Made by a program: the position numbers and the translations under genes. From NCBI GenBank assembly GCA_013314755.1, contig JABUFA010000006.1:1-64000 (forward strand): a stretch of DNA of 64,000 nucleotides. The letters are read 5' to 3'. This stretch comes from Chthonomonadia bacterium. Its GTDB lineage: Bacteria > Armatimonadota > HRBIN16. Below are positions 44,071 through 55,508 of the stretch, piece by piece. Position 1 is the stretch's first letter, and every line of letters starts with the position of its first letter. The notes beneath the pieces are model-generated. The model did no database searches, had not been told where the DNA came from, and was given only the letters and a program-made list of their open reading frames with translations.

Positions 44071-46071
44071 TTACTGGGCGTACGCCAGCACGCCCTCTAT
44101 CTCGCTGAATATCTCTTCGTCCTCAAACAGGTTCTGCCTGATGGAACCGGATGGACAGGCAGCCACACAGGTGCCGCATCCCTTGCAGAGCACCTCGTTG
44201 ATACGCGCCTTCTGCTTCTCTTCGTCAAAGCTAATCGCCGTGTACGGACACAGCGGGACGCAGGTCTTGCATCCCGAACACTCCTCTTCCACCACGTAGG
44301 CGGTGTTCGGCTCAAGCTCGAAGAAGCCGGTGTCCGCCAGCGCGATGGCTTCGGCGGCGGCGTAACCCGCCTGCATCACGGTGTCGGGAATGTCCTTCGG
44401 ACCGTGACATACGCCTGCAATGAAGATACCGTCCGTGTAGGTTGGTGCAGGCGCCAGCTTGGGGTGCCTCTCGAGGAAGAAGCCGTCCATCGAGCAGCCG
44501 ATGCCGAACAGTCTCTGTACGTTCAGCGCGTCCGGCTGAGGCTCCAGTCCTACCGCAAGCACCACCATATCCAGCGGAATGCGCCGCACAAAGCCGGTGT
44601 TGGTGTCCTCTACCCGTGCTACCAGCTTGCCTTCTTCAGACGGGTCCAGCGCCCAATCGGTAATCTCGGCGACGCGCCCGCGCACGAAGTGCACCCCTTC
44701 GTTGAGCACGCGCTGGTAGAACTCCTCGTAGCCCTTGCCGGCGGCGCGCATGTCGATGTAGAAGATGTACACCTCCGCGCCGGTGTGCTCTTTGATGAGG
44801 TGTGCCAGCTTCAGCGAGGTCATGCAGCACACGCGCGAGCACCAGCGGTTGGTGTTTTCGTCTCGCGAGCCGACGCACAGGATGATGCCTACGCTCTTCG
44901 GCACGCGCCCGTCACGGGTGACAACCTGCCCGCCGGTGGGTCCTGAGGCATTGACCAGACGCTCTACCTCCAGCGTGGTGTACACGTTGGGGTACTTGCC
45001 GTAACCGTACTGCGGCAGGCGGCGCGGGTCGAACGTCTGGAAACCGGTGGCGATAATGATGGAGCCAACGTGGATTTCCTCATAGGTCTCTTTCTGCTCA
45101 AAATCGATGGCTCCACGCTCCACGCACGCCTCCAGACAGGTTTTCTTGCACTTGCCCGTGCGCAGCTGGATACACGCCTCGGGGTCAATCACCACCACTT
45201 TGGGCGTTGCCTGCGGGAATGGGATGTATATCGGTTTGCGCTTGCTCAAGCCCAGGTTGAACTCGTCGTCGAACTTCGGGTCCTTGAACACGCAGGATTC
45301 GATGCACTCGAGGCATCCCACGCACAGGTCTTCGCGCACGTAACGCGGCTTGCGCTTCACCACCACCTTGTAGTCACCCACAAAACCGTCGACGCTGACC
45401 ACTTCTGAGTATGTCCAAAGGGTGATGTTGGGATGCTCCTTCACCGCCGACATTTTGGGGGTGAGGATACACGCCGCGCAGTCTAAGGTGGGGAAGGTCT
45501 TGTCGTACTGTGCCATGTGTCCGCCGATGGTCGGCTCGCGTTCTACCAGATAGACCCTCTTCCCCGAGTTGGCAACGGTCAGCGCGGCATGGATACCAGC
45601 GATACCGCCACCTACTACCAGTACCTCGGAGTGAATGGGCACGCGCCGCCGCTCCAGCGGCTTATGGAAGTACACGCGCATCACCGCTGCACGCACCAGG
45701 TCTTTCGCCTTCTCGGTCGCGGCGTGGCGGTCGCTGTGCACCCAGGAGTCGTGCTCGCGGATGTTCACCATCTGTACGAAGAAGGGGTTCAGCCCTGCCC
45801 TTTCCGCGGCGCCGCGGAAGGTAGGTTCGTGCAGGGAAGGACTGCACGCGGCAACGACCACGCGGTTAATATGCAGTTCCTCGATGTCTTTGACAATAAG
45901 CTCCTGTCCCGGGTCGGAGCACATATACTTGTAGTCGCGAGCCACCACCACTCCGGGCAGTGTGGCGGCGTATTGTGCCACCGCTTCCACGTCCACAGTG
46001 CCAGCAATGTTCACTCCGCAGTGGCAGACATAAACGCCGATGCGTACCTCGCCGTTTCTTTGCTCAGACAT
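44071..46071 (-). CDS. hdrA: HdrA-like FAD-containing heterodisulfide reductase subunit
   Basis: A 666-aa flavoprotein; in methanogens HdrA holds the bifurcating FAD. N-terminal VCHCGVNIAGTVDVEAVAQY and the CSDPGQ segment are typical. The FAD motif VVGGGIAGIHAALTVANSG follows, then IGGHMAQYDKTFPTLDCAAC and ILTPKMSAV, the HdrA hallmark with a conserved Cys. An inserted ferredoxin-like domain (CVGCLECIESC and CIQLRTGKCKKTCLEAC) lies at about residues 245-330. The C-terminus has two more [4Fe-4S] motifs, CSGCKTCVPLCP and CKGCGTCVAACP. All expected cofactor ligands seem present. It overlaps hdrB by 8 bases and is followed by mvhD after 8. Confidence 0.95.
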   Translation of the reverse strand: MSEQRNGEVRIGVYVCHCGVNIAGTVDVEAVAQYAATLPGVVVARDYKYMCSDPGQELIVKDIEELHINRVVVAACSPSLHEPTFRGAAERAGLNPFFVQMVNIREHDSWVHSDRHAATEKAKDLVRAAVMRVYFHKPLERRRVPIHSEVLVVGGGIAGIHAALTVANSGKRVYLVEREPTIGGHMAQYDKTFPTLDCAACILTPKMSAVKEHPNITLWTYSEVVSVDGFVGDYKVVVKRKPRYVREDLCVGCLECIESCVFKDPKFDDEFNLGLSKRKPIYIPFPQATPKVVVIDPEACIQLRTGKCKKTCLEACVERGAIDFEQKETYEEIHVGSIIIATGFQTFDPRRLPQYGYGKYPNVYTTLEVERLVNASGPTGGQVVTRDGRVPKSVGIILCVGSRDENTNRWCSRVCCMTSLKLAHLIKEHTGAEVYIFYIDMRAAGKGYEEFYQRVLNEGVHFVRGRVAEITDWALDPSEEGKLVARVEDTNTGFVRRIPLDMVVLAVGLEPQPDALNVQRLFGIGCSMDGFFLERHPKLAPAPTYTDGIFIAGVCHGPKDIPDTVMQAGYAAAEAIALADTGFFELEPNTAYVVEEECSGCKTCVPLCPYTAISFDEEKQKARINEVLCKGCGTCVAACPSGSIRQNLFEDEEIFSEIEGVLAYAQ

Positions 46072-46972
46072 AGGTTTGCGCCTCCTTCTTCACGGTGAAC
46101 CACTGTTCGACCTGTTTCCTGCCCGAGATAGCGCGGTGCAGTCCCAGTTCGCGGAAGCCACCGCCCAGTGCCCAGCCGACGACCTGCGTCAGGTACAGAA
46201 TGGGCATGTCAATGGATTCACCGCTCTGCTTGCGTATTTCCGCCTGATAGGCGTCCAGGTTGAACTGACACAGCGGACAGATGGTCACGATTGCCTGTGC
46301 GCCCTGCCGCATTGCCTCCTTGAGCAGGATGTAGTTCAAGCGCACGCCCACATCGTGAATGGTTCCGGTCAGCGGACCCCCGCAACACTTGGTCCTGAGG
46401 GTGTAGTCCACCACGTCCACCCCCACTGCCTGAAGGATTTCCTCCATGCGCGTGGGTTGATGGGGGTCATCTACCTCACCGTATGGGCGCACCGCCTGAC
46501 AGCCATAATAGCACGCCACACGCACTCCCTGCAGGCGACGGGTGGTCAATTCCCGCAGTCGTTGCACGCCCACGTCGTTGTACAGCACCTCCAGCGGATG
46601 GCGCACGCGCACCGAGTCGAGGCGTGGCAACCCTGCCTGTTCCAGATACTGCTCCACCGCTTGAGCGATCTGCGGGTGTTTCTGCACAAGCTCCTGGCTC
46701 TTGCGCAGGGTCAGGTAGCAGGCATTGCAGGGAGCCAGCAGGTCACGAGAGCCTGTCTGCCGAGCCAGCGCCAGATTCCGTGCAGCCATCAGCGTCGCCG
46801 AAGTCTCACTGACCGACATGTAGGTGGTTGCCCCACAACAGTTCCAGTCGGGCAGTTCACTGACGGGTATCTCCAGCAAGCGAAATGTGGTGAGCAGGCT
46901 CTCTTCGTAAGCGATGCCCGTGCCCTTCAGCGAACAGCCGGGGTAATACAGATACTTGGCAGAAGGTTGCAT
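46064..46972 (-). CDS. hdrB: HdrB-like heterodisulfide reductase subunit (two CCG domains)
   Basis: A 302-aa catalytic subunit with two CCG domains, each binding a non-cubane [4Fe-4S] cluster. The first domain has YYPGCSLKG (C13), NCCGATT (C45 and C46) and CNACYL; the second has YYGCQA, TKCCGGPLTG and CPLCQFNLD. The second domain's Cys set is complete, as needed for disulfide reduction. In bacteria without coenzyme M or B the true substrate is unknown. It begins one base after the hdrC stop codon. Confidence 0.94.
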   Translation of the reverse strand: MQPSAKYLYYPGCSLKGTGIAYEESLLTTFRLLEIPVSELPDWNCCGATTYMSVSETSATLMAARNLALARQTGSRDLLAPCNACYLTLRKSQELVQKHPQIAQAVEQYLEQAGLPRLDSVRVRHPLEVLYNDVGVQRLRELTTRRLQGVRVACYYGCQAVRPYGEVDDPHQPTRMEEILQAVGVDVVDYTLRTKCCGGPLTGTIHDVGVRLNYILLKEAMRQGAQAIVTICPLCQFNLDAYQAEIRKQSGESIDMPILYLTQVVGWALGGGFRELGLHRAISGRKQVEQWFTVKKEAQTYV

Positions 46973-47542
46973 TTAGTCCACCTCCCTCGATGCAGCGGGA
47001 ATGTGCTGCAGTTCGTTCGTGCGCTGAATACGCTCCATCCGCAGGGATAGCCTGCCCGTGCGCCACAGGTCCCACCCTGTACGTGCCATGGATAACAGAA
47101 TGAGCGGGTTCGAACGAAGCGCCATGCGAAACACCACCCAAAACTCGGAGTTGCGCCCGCGACGACGAACCATCTCGCAGAACTCCTGCGCCAGCACAGG
47201 GATGGGGAAGCGCTTGGGGTAGACGTTGTTCCGAATGGCTTCGCGCTTCAACTGGTACATCACGTCGGTGATGCTAATCTTCTGGGGACACTCCACACTG
47301 CAGGAATAACAACTGGCACACAGCCAGATGGTTTTCGACCGCAAAACGTCCTCGCGGAAGCCCTCACGTACCATAGCCAATACCCGACGGGGGGTTAGGT
47401 CCATGTAGATGGACAGAGGGCAGGTGCCCGAGCAGGTGCCACACTGGATACACGATAGCAGGCGTTCACAGCCCGGATGCTCGGTGAACCGGTGCGCCCA
47501 CTCGAGGTCTGCCTCCCTCTGGTAACGGATCTGCCTCTCCAC
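46973..47542 (-). CDS. hdrC: HdrC-like [4Fe-4S] heterodisulfide reductase subunit
   Basis: A 189-aa iron-sulfur subunit that wires HdrA to HdrB. Two [4Fe-4S] motifs are clear: CIQCGTCSGTCP (C31, C34, C37, C41) and CASCYSCSVECP. The start is GTG, set by AAGGAGGCG upstream. It is the first gene of the hdrCBA-mvhDGA operon. The C-terminal helical part lacks a membrane anchor, so it is a soluble HdrABC-type protein rather than a HdrDE one. Confidence 0.94.
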   Translation of the reverse strand: MERQIRYQREADLEWAHRFTEHPGCERLLSCIQCGTCSGTCPLSIYMDLTPRRVLAMVREGFREDVLRSKTIWLCASCYSCSVECPQKISITDVMYQLKREAIRNNVYPKRFPIPVLAQEFCEMVRRRGRNSEFWVVFRMALRSNPLILLSMARTGWDLWRTGRLSLRMERIQRTNELQHIPAASREVD

Positions 47543-47627
47543 GGGAAACGCCTCCTTCTTGTAGGGATATATTGATTTTTTCGCCTAATTAACTTATTTA
47601 CTTCAGTATGGTAAGTTTATCGTTTTC

Positions 47628-47656
47628 ATTGTATCACTTTCTCACTGCCTGCGCAA
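47628..47656 (-). promoter_or_regulatory. Promoter of the hdr-mvh operon
   Basis: On the minus strand TTGCGC (47656-47651), a 17-base spacer and TACAAT (47633-47628), with TGA just before the -10 (extended -10). The expected leader is about 80 bases and contains a T-rich tract. Confidence 0.6.
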
Positions 47657-47659
47657 GCA

Positions 47660-48061
47660 GTCATTTCTCTCTGCCAGCATGACAAACCCTTGCAGGGCGT
47701 ACACCCGACTGAAATAAAGTTGAAAAGTTACTTACATTTGCTGTAAACATTCACCGAAGAGTTTATAAAATCAATTTAATTGATTAACTTCAGGCGTTTA
47801 ACAGATTTAATATATTGATTAGTTTAGTACATTGTGTCAATAACGATTTTTCAGTCTTTTTGCTCGACTTTCTATAGGATGAAAAAGCGTGGGGGCGGAG
47901 AGCCATGAGACGGCGGCGAAACCTGTACCGAGCCTCGGTGAAGAGGGTGCCGTTAGTGGTGGCTGAAATTTCTCCACCCAGACAGAGTATTGCTAGAATC
48001 GCAGGAATGCACTGTCGCAACTGCGAAATTCCTAGAGTAGACCTTCGGGGGGAAACGCACT
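47660..48061. other. AT-rich intergenic region before the ankyrin gene
   Basis: No gene is convincing. The left half (47700-47880) is AT-rich with repeated TTGATTA-like words. The right half (about 47885-48061) is GC-rich and contains CCGA-GCC-TCGG and other short palindromes, so the ankyrin mRNA may have a folded leader. A short rightward frame beginning at 47905 is Arg-rich at its start but has no ribosome site or domain. Confidence 0.4.
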
Positions 48062-49135
48062 ATGGAAAGCAATGTACTGATGCAGGAGATGCTGGAGGCT
48101 ATTGACTCCGGACGGGTTATGAGGGTTCGCAAGCTGTTAGAGGAGGGATTATCGGTAAATGCACGCAACGACGGCGGGGAGACGCCTTTGCACATCGCCG
48201 TCAACTACGAAAAGCCTCGCATCGTGCGGGCACTCCTGAAAGCTGGAGCAGATGTGAATGCGCGAGATAACTGGGACTACACCCCTCTGCACATTGCAGT
48301 GGAGAACGGGAACGCGAGGATTGTCGAGTTGCTGATTGCTGCTGGCGCGGACCTGAATGCGCAGAACAGAGATGGGCACACCCCTCTGCACATCGCTTTG
48401 GAGCAAAGCTACCCAGAGATCGCTCGTATTCTGATAGGTCACGGTGCAAACACCGAAGTCCGTGACAACCATGGCTTTACGCCGCTTCAGTGGGCAGCGA
48501 TGGTAGACTGGTCGCTCCAGATGCGACATGCAATAAATACAGGTGACGCCCAAAAGCTTCGTGAAATCCTTGCGAGTGGTATATCCCCCAACACACCCAA
48601 TCGGTTTGGTGTGTTTTCCTTACGTTTGTGGCGGAAGGCGCGCCGGTGCTGGCACAACGACTACGCGGCGTGTTGCGGCGAGTCCTTTTTGCACATGGCT
48701 GTACGGTGCGGAAACGTAGAGATGGTGCAGATACTTCTGGATGCGGGGGCGGATCCTAACGTACAGGCGGGATGGAAGAAAAACACCCCTTTACATGAGG
48801 CAGCACGAGAGGGCAAGCAGAACATAGCCGAAGTGTTGATCGCTGGCGGTGCCGATGTAAACGCCCGGGACAGAAACGGTCAAACGCCCCTGCATATCGC
48901 GCTGGAAAACGGCTTTTGGGATTTCGGCTTTATGCTGGTGTGTCATGGGGCTGACCCTGAAATCCGCGACAATCAGGGCTTCACATCGATACAGTGGGCA
49001 GCAAGGGTGGACTGTGACCAACAGGACTGGGACCGGCTGAATATGGAAACCTGTGGGATTGATATGCGCGCAACAGAGTGGTATGAAGCAAGGGAAGAGG
49101 CATGGCGACTGCACACACGCCAGCACTGGCTATAA
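48062..49135 (+). CDS. Ankyrin-repeat protein with an internal duplication
   Basis: A 357-aa protein built of ankyrin repeats with no signal peptide or other domain. Clear repeats are GGETPLHIAVNYEKPRIVRALLKAG, WDYTPLHIAVENGNARIVELL, GHTPLHIALEQSYPEIA, and in the second half NTPLHEAAREGKQNIAEVL and GQTPLHIALENGFWDFGF. The two halves repeat the same order and end in similar caps (HGFTPLQWAAMVD near residue 140; QGFTSIQWAARVD near 310), so a block of about 168 residues was duplicated. Between them lies a Cys- and Trp-rich linker (RRCWHNDYAACCGES). It probably binds a protein partner. The ATG follows GGGGGGAAACGCACT, a modest site. Confidence 0.88.
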   Translation: MESNVLMQEMLEAIDSGRVMRVRKLLEEGLSVNARNDGGETPLHIAVNYEKPRIVRALLKAGADVNARDNWDYTPLHIAVENGNARIVELLIAAGADLNAQNRDGHTPLHIALEQSYPEIARILIGHGANTEVRDNHGFTPLQWAAMVDWSLQMRHAINTGDAQKLREILASGISPNTPNRFGVFSLRLWRKARRCWHNDYAACCGESFLHMAVRCGNVEMVQILLDAGADPNVQAGWKKNTPLHEAAREGKQNIAEVLIAGGADVNARDRNGQTPLHIALENGFWDFGFMLVCHGADPEIRDNQGFTSIQWAARVDCDQQDWDRLNMETCGIDMRATEWYEAREEAWRLHTRQHWL

Positions 49136-49195
49136 ACTGCCCCATCTGAATCCCCGCGCCTGCGTCTATGTCGTGTACGCCCCGTCACCGCCGTC

Positions 49196-49225
49196 TTGAC
49201 AAACCGCCTCTGTACCCTTTACAAT
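49196..49225 (+). promoter_or_regulatory. Promoter of the recG train
   Basis: TTGACA (49196-49201), 18 bases, TACAAT (49220-49225), 40 bases ahead of the recG ATG. It argues against reading recG from the TTG at 49196. Confidence 0.65.
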
Positions 49226-49264
49226 GGATGCCTGCAGGGCGCAAATACCAGCGGAGACGGAAGA

Positions 49265-52429
<3,165 letters not shown>

Positions 52430-52454
52430 CAACACCGGAGACGGGAGAACAAAG

Positions 52455-53600
52455 GTGAACATTCTGGTAGTAAACTGTGGCAGTTCGTCGGTCAAGTATC
52501 GTTTGTTCAGCGACTCGCAGGAGCGAGCGCGTGGCTTGATAGAACGGGTAGGCAGTGCCGAGACCCCGAACCATACGGTGGCTGTGCACCAGATGTTCGA
52601 GCAGCTCAGCCAGACCGAAGGGGGCTTGCCGATAGAACAAATCCACGCTATCGGGCACCGGGTGGTGCACGGTGGGGAAGCCTTCACCGGTGCGGTCGTT
52701 ATCACGCCGGAGGTCATTGAGGCGATAGAGGCGTGCGCAACGCTTGCGCCCCTGCACAATCCGCCGAACCTGCTGGGCATTCGGGCGTGCATGGAGCAGG
52801 CGCCACAGGCGATACAGGTAGCGGTGTTTGATACCGCTTTCCACCACACTCTGCCTCCACACGCCTATCTGTACGCCCTGCCTTACGAACTGCGCGAGAA
52901 ATACGGCATCCGGCGATACGGCTTTCACGGCACGTCGCACCGCTACGTCTCGGAGCGGGTGATCGAACTGCTGAGGCAGGAGAACGCCCTGCAGAGCCCC
53001 AGCAAGGTGATATGCTGTCATCTGGGCAACGGCTCCAGCATTACCGCGGTGCTGGACGGCAAGAGCGTGGATACCAGCATGGGCATGACCCCTGCTGAGG
53101 GGCTGGTGATGGGAACCCGTTCGGGCGATATCGACCCGGCGATTATCCTGCATCTTCAGCGCACGCTCGGCTGGGACGCCGACCGAGTAGACCGCCTGAT
53201 TAACAAAGAGGGTGGTCTGCTGGCGCTGGCGGGGGTTTCGGACATGCGCGACGTGGAAGCGCGTGCCTCCGCCGGGGATAGTAAAGCGCAGACCGCTTTT
53301 GAGGTATTCTGTTACCGGATAATCAAATACATCGGCGCGTATGCGGCGGCGATGAACGGCGTGCACGCTATTGCCTTCACCGCAGGCATCGGTGAGAACA
53401 GCCCGGCGGTGCGAAGCAGGGTGTGCGCTTCGCTGGAGTACCTGGGCGTGCGCATCGATGAGACCGCAAACCGCGAGGGCAAGGGCGAGCGCCTCATCAG
53501 CACTCCCGATTCGCGGGTGAGGGTATATGTCGTGCCCACCGATGAGGAACGCGTGATTGCCGCCGAAACCCGCAAGCTGGCGGAACAGATGCGCCGGTAA
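52455..53600 (+). CDS. ackA: Acetate kinase
   Basis: It interconverts acetate + ATP and acetyl phosphate + ADP. The 381-aa protein has the N-terminal NILVVNCGSSSVKYRLF (phosphate loop, residues 2-18), RRYGFHGTSHRYVSE (about 155-170), CCHLGNGSSITAVLDGKS, and the GIGENSPAVR segment. The GTG start lies 25 bases after the coiled-coil gene. No pta is in the window, so acetyl phosphate must be linked to acetyl-CoA by an enzyme encoded elsewhere. Confidence 0.96.
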   Translation: MNILVVNCGSSSVKYRLFSDSQERARGLIERVGSAETPNHTVAVHQMFEQLSQTEGGLPIEQIHAIGHRVVHGGEAFTGAVVITPEVIEAIEACATLAPLHNPPNLLGIRACMEQAPQAIQVAVFDTAFHHTLPPHAYLYALPYELREKYGIRRYGFHGTSHRYVSERVIELLRQENALQSPSKVICCHLGNGSSITAVLDGKSVDTSMGMTPAEGLVMGTRSGDIDPAIILHLQRTLGWDADRVDRLINKEGGLLALAGVSDMRDVEARASAGDSKAQTAFEVFCYRIIKYIGAYAAAMNGVHAIAFTAGIGENSPAVRSRVCASLEYLGVRIDETANREGKGERLISTPDSRVRVYVVPTDEERVIAAETRKLAEQMRR

Positions 53601-53626
53601 AAACCGAATGAGAGGGGGGACTCCCC

Positions 53627-54163
53627 GTGAAACTGGACTTGACTGAAATCGCCCAGCACGTGGGCAAACAGATGGCTTATGAGGTGGACGAGCCGGCGGA
53701 ATCTATTGAGGACCTGCAGGTGCTGAGACCGATTCGCGGAAGCCTGCGCTTTACCAACACGGGCGACCTTCTGCTGGTGCGTGGGTTCCTGCATACCAGC
53801 GTGGAGCTGGAATGCAGTCGGTGTCTGCGCCTTTTCGAGATGCCGCTGCTGTGCGAGGTGGAGGAGCAGGTGGAGCTGCGTGCCCTCGCCGCGCGCCCGT
53901 TCGAACACCCACAGGTGACCATCATTCCCGAAGAGGGCGACACCCTCTTTCTGGACGGCAACATCCTGGACCTGACGGAGCTGATCCGGCAGATGCTGTG
54001 GGTTTCGCTGCCCATCAAGCCTCTGCACGCTGAGGAGTGCAAAGGGCTGTGTCCCACCTGCGGAGCGGATTTGAACGAGGGCGAATGCGGCTGCCAGAAA
54101 CAGGTGGGGCATCCCGCTTTCGCGGTGCTGGCGAAACTGCTCGCACAGATGGAGGAGAGCTGA
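53627..54163 (+). CDS. DUF177/YceD-family protein
   Basis: A 178-aa member of the YceD/DUF177 family. It has the central segment VELECSRCLRLFEMPLLCEVEEQ with two Cys, and the C-terminal Cys-rich tail CKGLCPTCGADLNEGECGC, typical of these proteins and suited to binding zinc. YceD genes lie directly upstream of rpmF in very many bacteria, as here, and are linked to rRNA processing or 50S assembly in some. The start is GTG. Confidence 0.92.
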   Translation: MKLDLTEIAQHVGKQMAYEVDEPAESIEDLQVLRPIRGSLRFTNTGDLLLVRGFLHTSVELECSRCLRLFEMPLLCEVEEQVELRALAARPFEHPQVTIIPEEGDTLFLDGNILDLTELIRQMLWVSLPIKPLHAEECKGLCPTCGADLNEGECGCQKQVGHPAFAVLAKLLAQMEES

Positions 54164-54168
54164 TTCCG

Positions 54169-54177
54169 TGATATAAT
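54169..54177 (+). promoter_or_regulatory. Extended -10 promoter for rpmF and the fab genes
   Basis: TGATATAAT: a TGn extension on a perfect TATAAT (54172-54177). No -35 is visible at the proper distance. The start is expected near 54184, 29 bases before the rpmF start codon. Confidence 0.5.
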
Positions 54178-54212
54178 ATATCGGCGATTTTTACGCGGAG
54201 AGAGGTGAGACC

Positions 54213-54428
54213 GTGGCTTTACCGAAAAGACGACATTCTCATGCGCGAACGGCAAAGCGGCGCACGCACTATATTCTGAACGCGGCAACTGTGGTGAAGA
54301 TTGGGCGGTGTCCGACCAACAACCCGGACTGCCCGGGCGCGCATCTGTCGCATACTGCCTGTCCCGTCTGCGGCTACTACAAAGGCAGGCAGGCGGTACT
54401 GGTCAAGCGTAAGGAGCGCAAGCGATAA
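54213..54428 (+). CDS. rpmF: 50S ribosomal protein L32
   Basis: A 71-aa basic ribosomal protein. ALPKRRHSHARTAKRRTHY is the L32 N-terminus; CPTNNPDCP and CPVCGYYKGRQA form a four-Cys zinc ribbon, with a longer first knuckle than the usual CPNCG. The start is GTG after a GGAGAGAGG site. Its position between DUF177 and plsX is the classic one. Confidence 0.97.
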   Translation: MALPKRRHSHARTAKRRTHYILNAATVVKIGRCPTNNPDCPGAHLSHTACPVCGYYKGRQAVLVKRKERKR

Positions 54429-54440
54429 CCCACTGCCCGA

Positions 54441-55508
54441 ATGGAGCCGTCTCGCTCTGCCATACGTATTGCGGTTGACGCCATGGGCGGCGACCACGCC
54501 CCGCGCGAGGTGGTGCTGGGCTGTTTGAGCGTTGCCCGCGAGATGCCGCTGGTAGAAGTTACGCTGGTGGGCGACGAGTCGCGCATCTCTGCCGAACTGC
54601 GGGGCGTGTCTGTGCCGTCGAACGTCCGGGTTCGCCACGCCTCCCAGGTTATCGAGATGGGGGAAAGCCCGGTATATGCCATCCGGCGCAAGCGTGACGC
54701 CTCCATCGTGCACTGCGCACAGATGGTTCAGGAGGGCGAGGCGGATGCCTTCTTCTCCGCCGGTAACAGCGGTGCAGCGATGGCGGTAGCCGCCCTGCAA
54801 ATCGGGCGCATCCCGGGCATCGACCGTCCCGCCATCGCCGCGGCGATACCGTGTAAAAAGGGACGGTTTGTGCTGATCGATGCGGGAGCAAACGTGGATT
54901 GCGACCCCTCACACCTGCTCGAGTTCGCTATCATGGGCACGGTGTATGCCCAGGTCATCCTGAACATCCCCGACCCGAAAATCGGCTTGCTCAGCAACGG
55001 CGAAGAGGAAGGCAAGGGCAATCAGGTGGTGAAGCTGGCGCATAAGCTCCTGCATCAGAGCGGACTGCCCTTTGTGGGCAACATCGAGGGCAAGGACGTA
55101 TTTGAAGGCAGAGCGGACGTGGTGGTGTGTGATGGGTTTGTGGGCAACGTTGCGCTCAAAATCGGCGAGGGCACTGCCAGTTTCATGGTCAGCCTTCTGG
55201 AAGAAGAGGTGCGGCGCAATCCGCTGCTGATGGTACCGCTGAGCATGTTCCGGGGCGTCATCCGCCGCCTCAAACAGCGCACCGACTACGCGGAATACGG
55301 CGGGGCGCATCTGCTGGGCGTGCGAGGGGTATGCGTGATTGGGCACGGGCGTTCCCATGCCAGCGCTATCGCCAACGGCGTGCGTTTGACCGTGCGTTCC
55401 GTGCAGGAACGAATGGCGGAGCGCATTGAAAGCGCCATGCTCCAGCAGACCGCCCTGCTTAGCACACTACCTTTCCTCCTGCAGGAGAGCGACACCGATG
55501 CGCAGTAA
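54441..55508 (+). CDS. plsX: Phosphate acyltransferase PlsX
   Basis: It makes acyl phosphate from acyl-ACP as the first step of phospholipid synthesis in the PlsX/PlsY route. The 355-aa protein begins AIRIAVDAMGGDHAPREVVLG, with later FFSAGNSGAAMAVA, GRFVLIDAGANVDC, LLSNGEEEGKG and VVVCDGFVGNVALKI, all family hallmarks. Its end overlaps the start of fabH by 11 bases. Confidence 0.96.
   Translation: MEPSRSAIRIAVDAMGGDHAPREVVLGCLSVAREMPLVEVTLVGDESRISAELRGVSVPSNVRVRHASQVIEMGESPVYAIRRKRDASIVHCAQMVQEGEADAFFSAGNSGAAMAVAALQIGRIPGIDRPAIAAAIPCKKGRFVLIDAGANVDCDPSHLLEFAIMGTVYAQVILNIPDPKIGLLSNGEEEGKGNQVVKLAHKLLHQSGLPFVGNIEGKDVFEGRADVVVCDGFVGNVALKIGEGTASFMVSLLEEEVRRNPLLMVPLSMFRGVIRRLKQRTDYAEYGGAHLLGVRGVCVIGHGRSHASAIANGVRLTVRSVQERMAERIESAMLQQTALLSTLPFLLQESDTDAQ

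Noticed and set aside
47885-48061. T-box or other known riboswitch before the ankyrin gene
   Set aside because: I compared it from memory with T-box, SAM, TPP, glycine and ZTP consensus sequences and found no convincing core.
47905-48105. A 66-codon rightward frame before the ankyrin gene
   Set aside because: It overlaps the ankyrin start in another frame, has no good ribosome site and no recognisable feature; more likely leader sequence.
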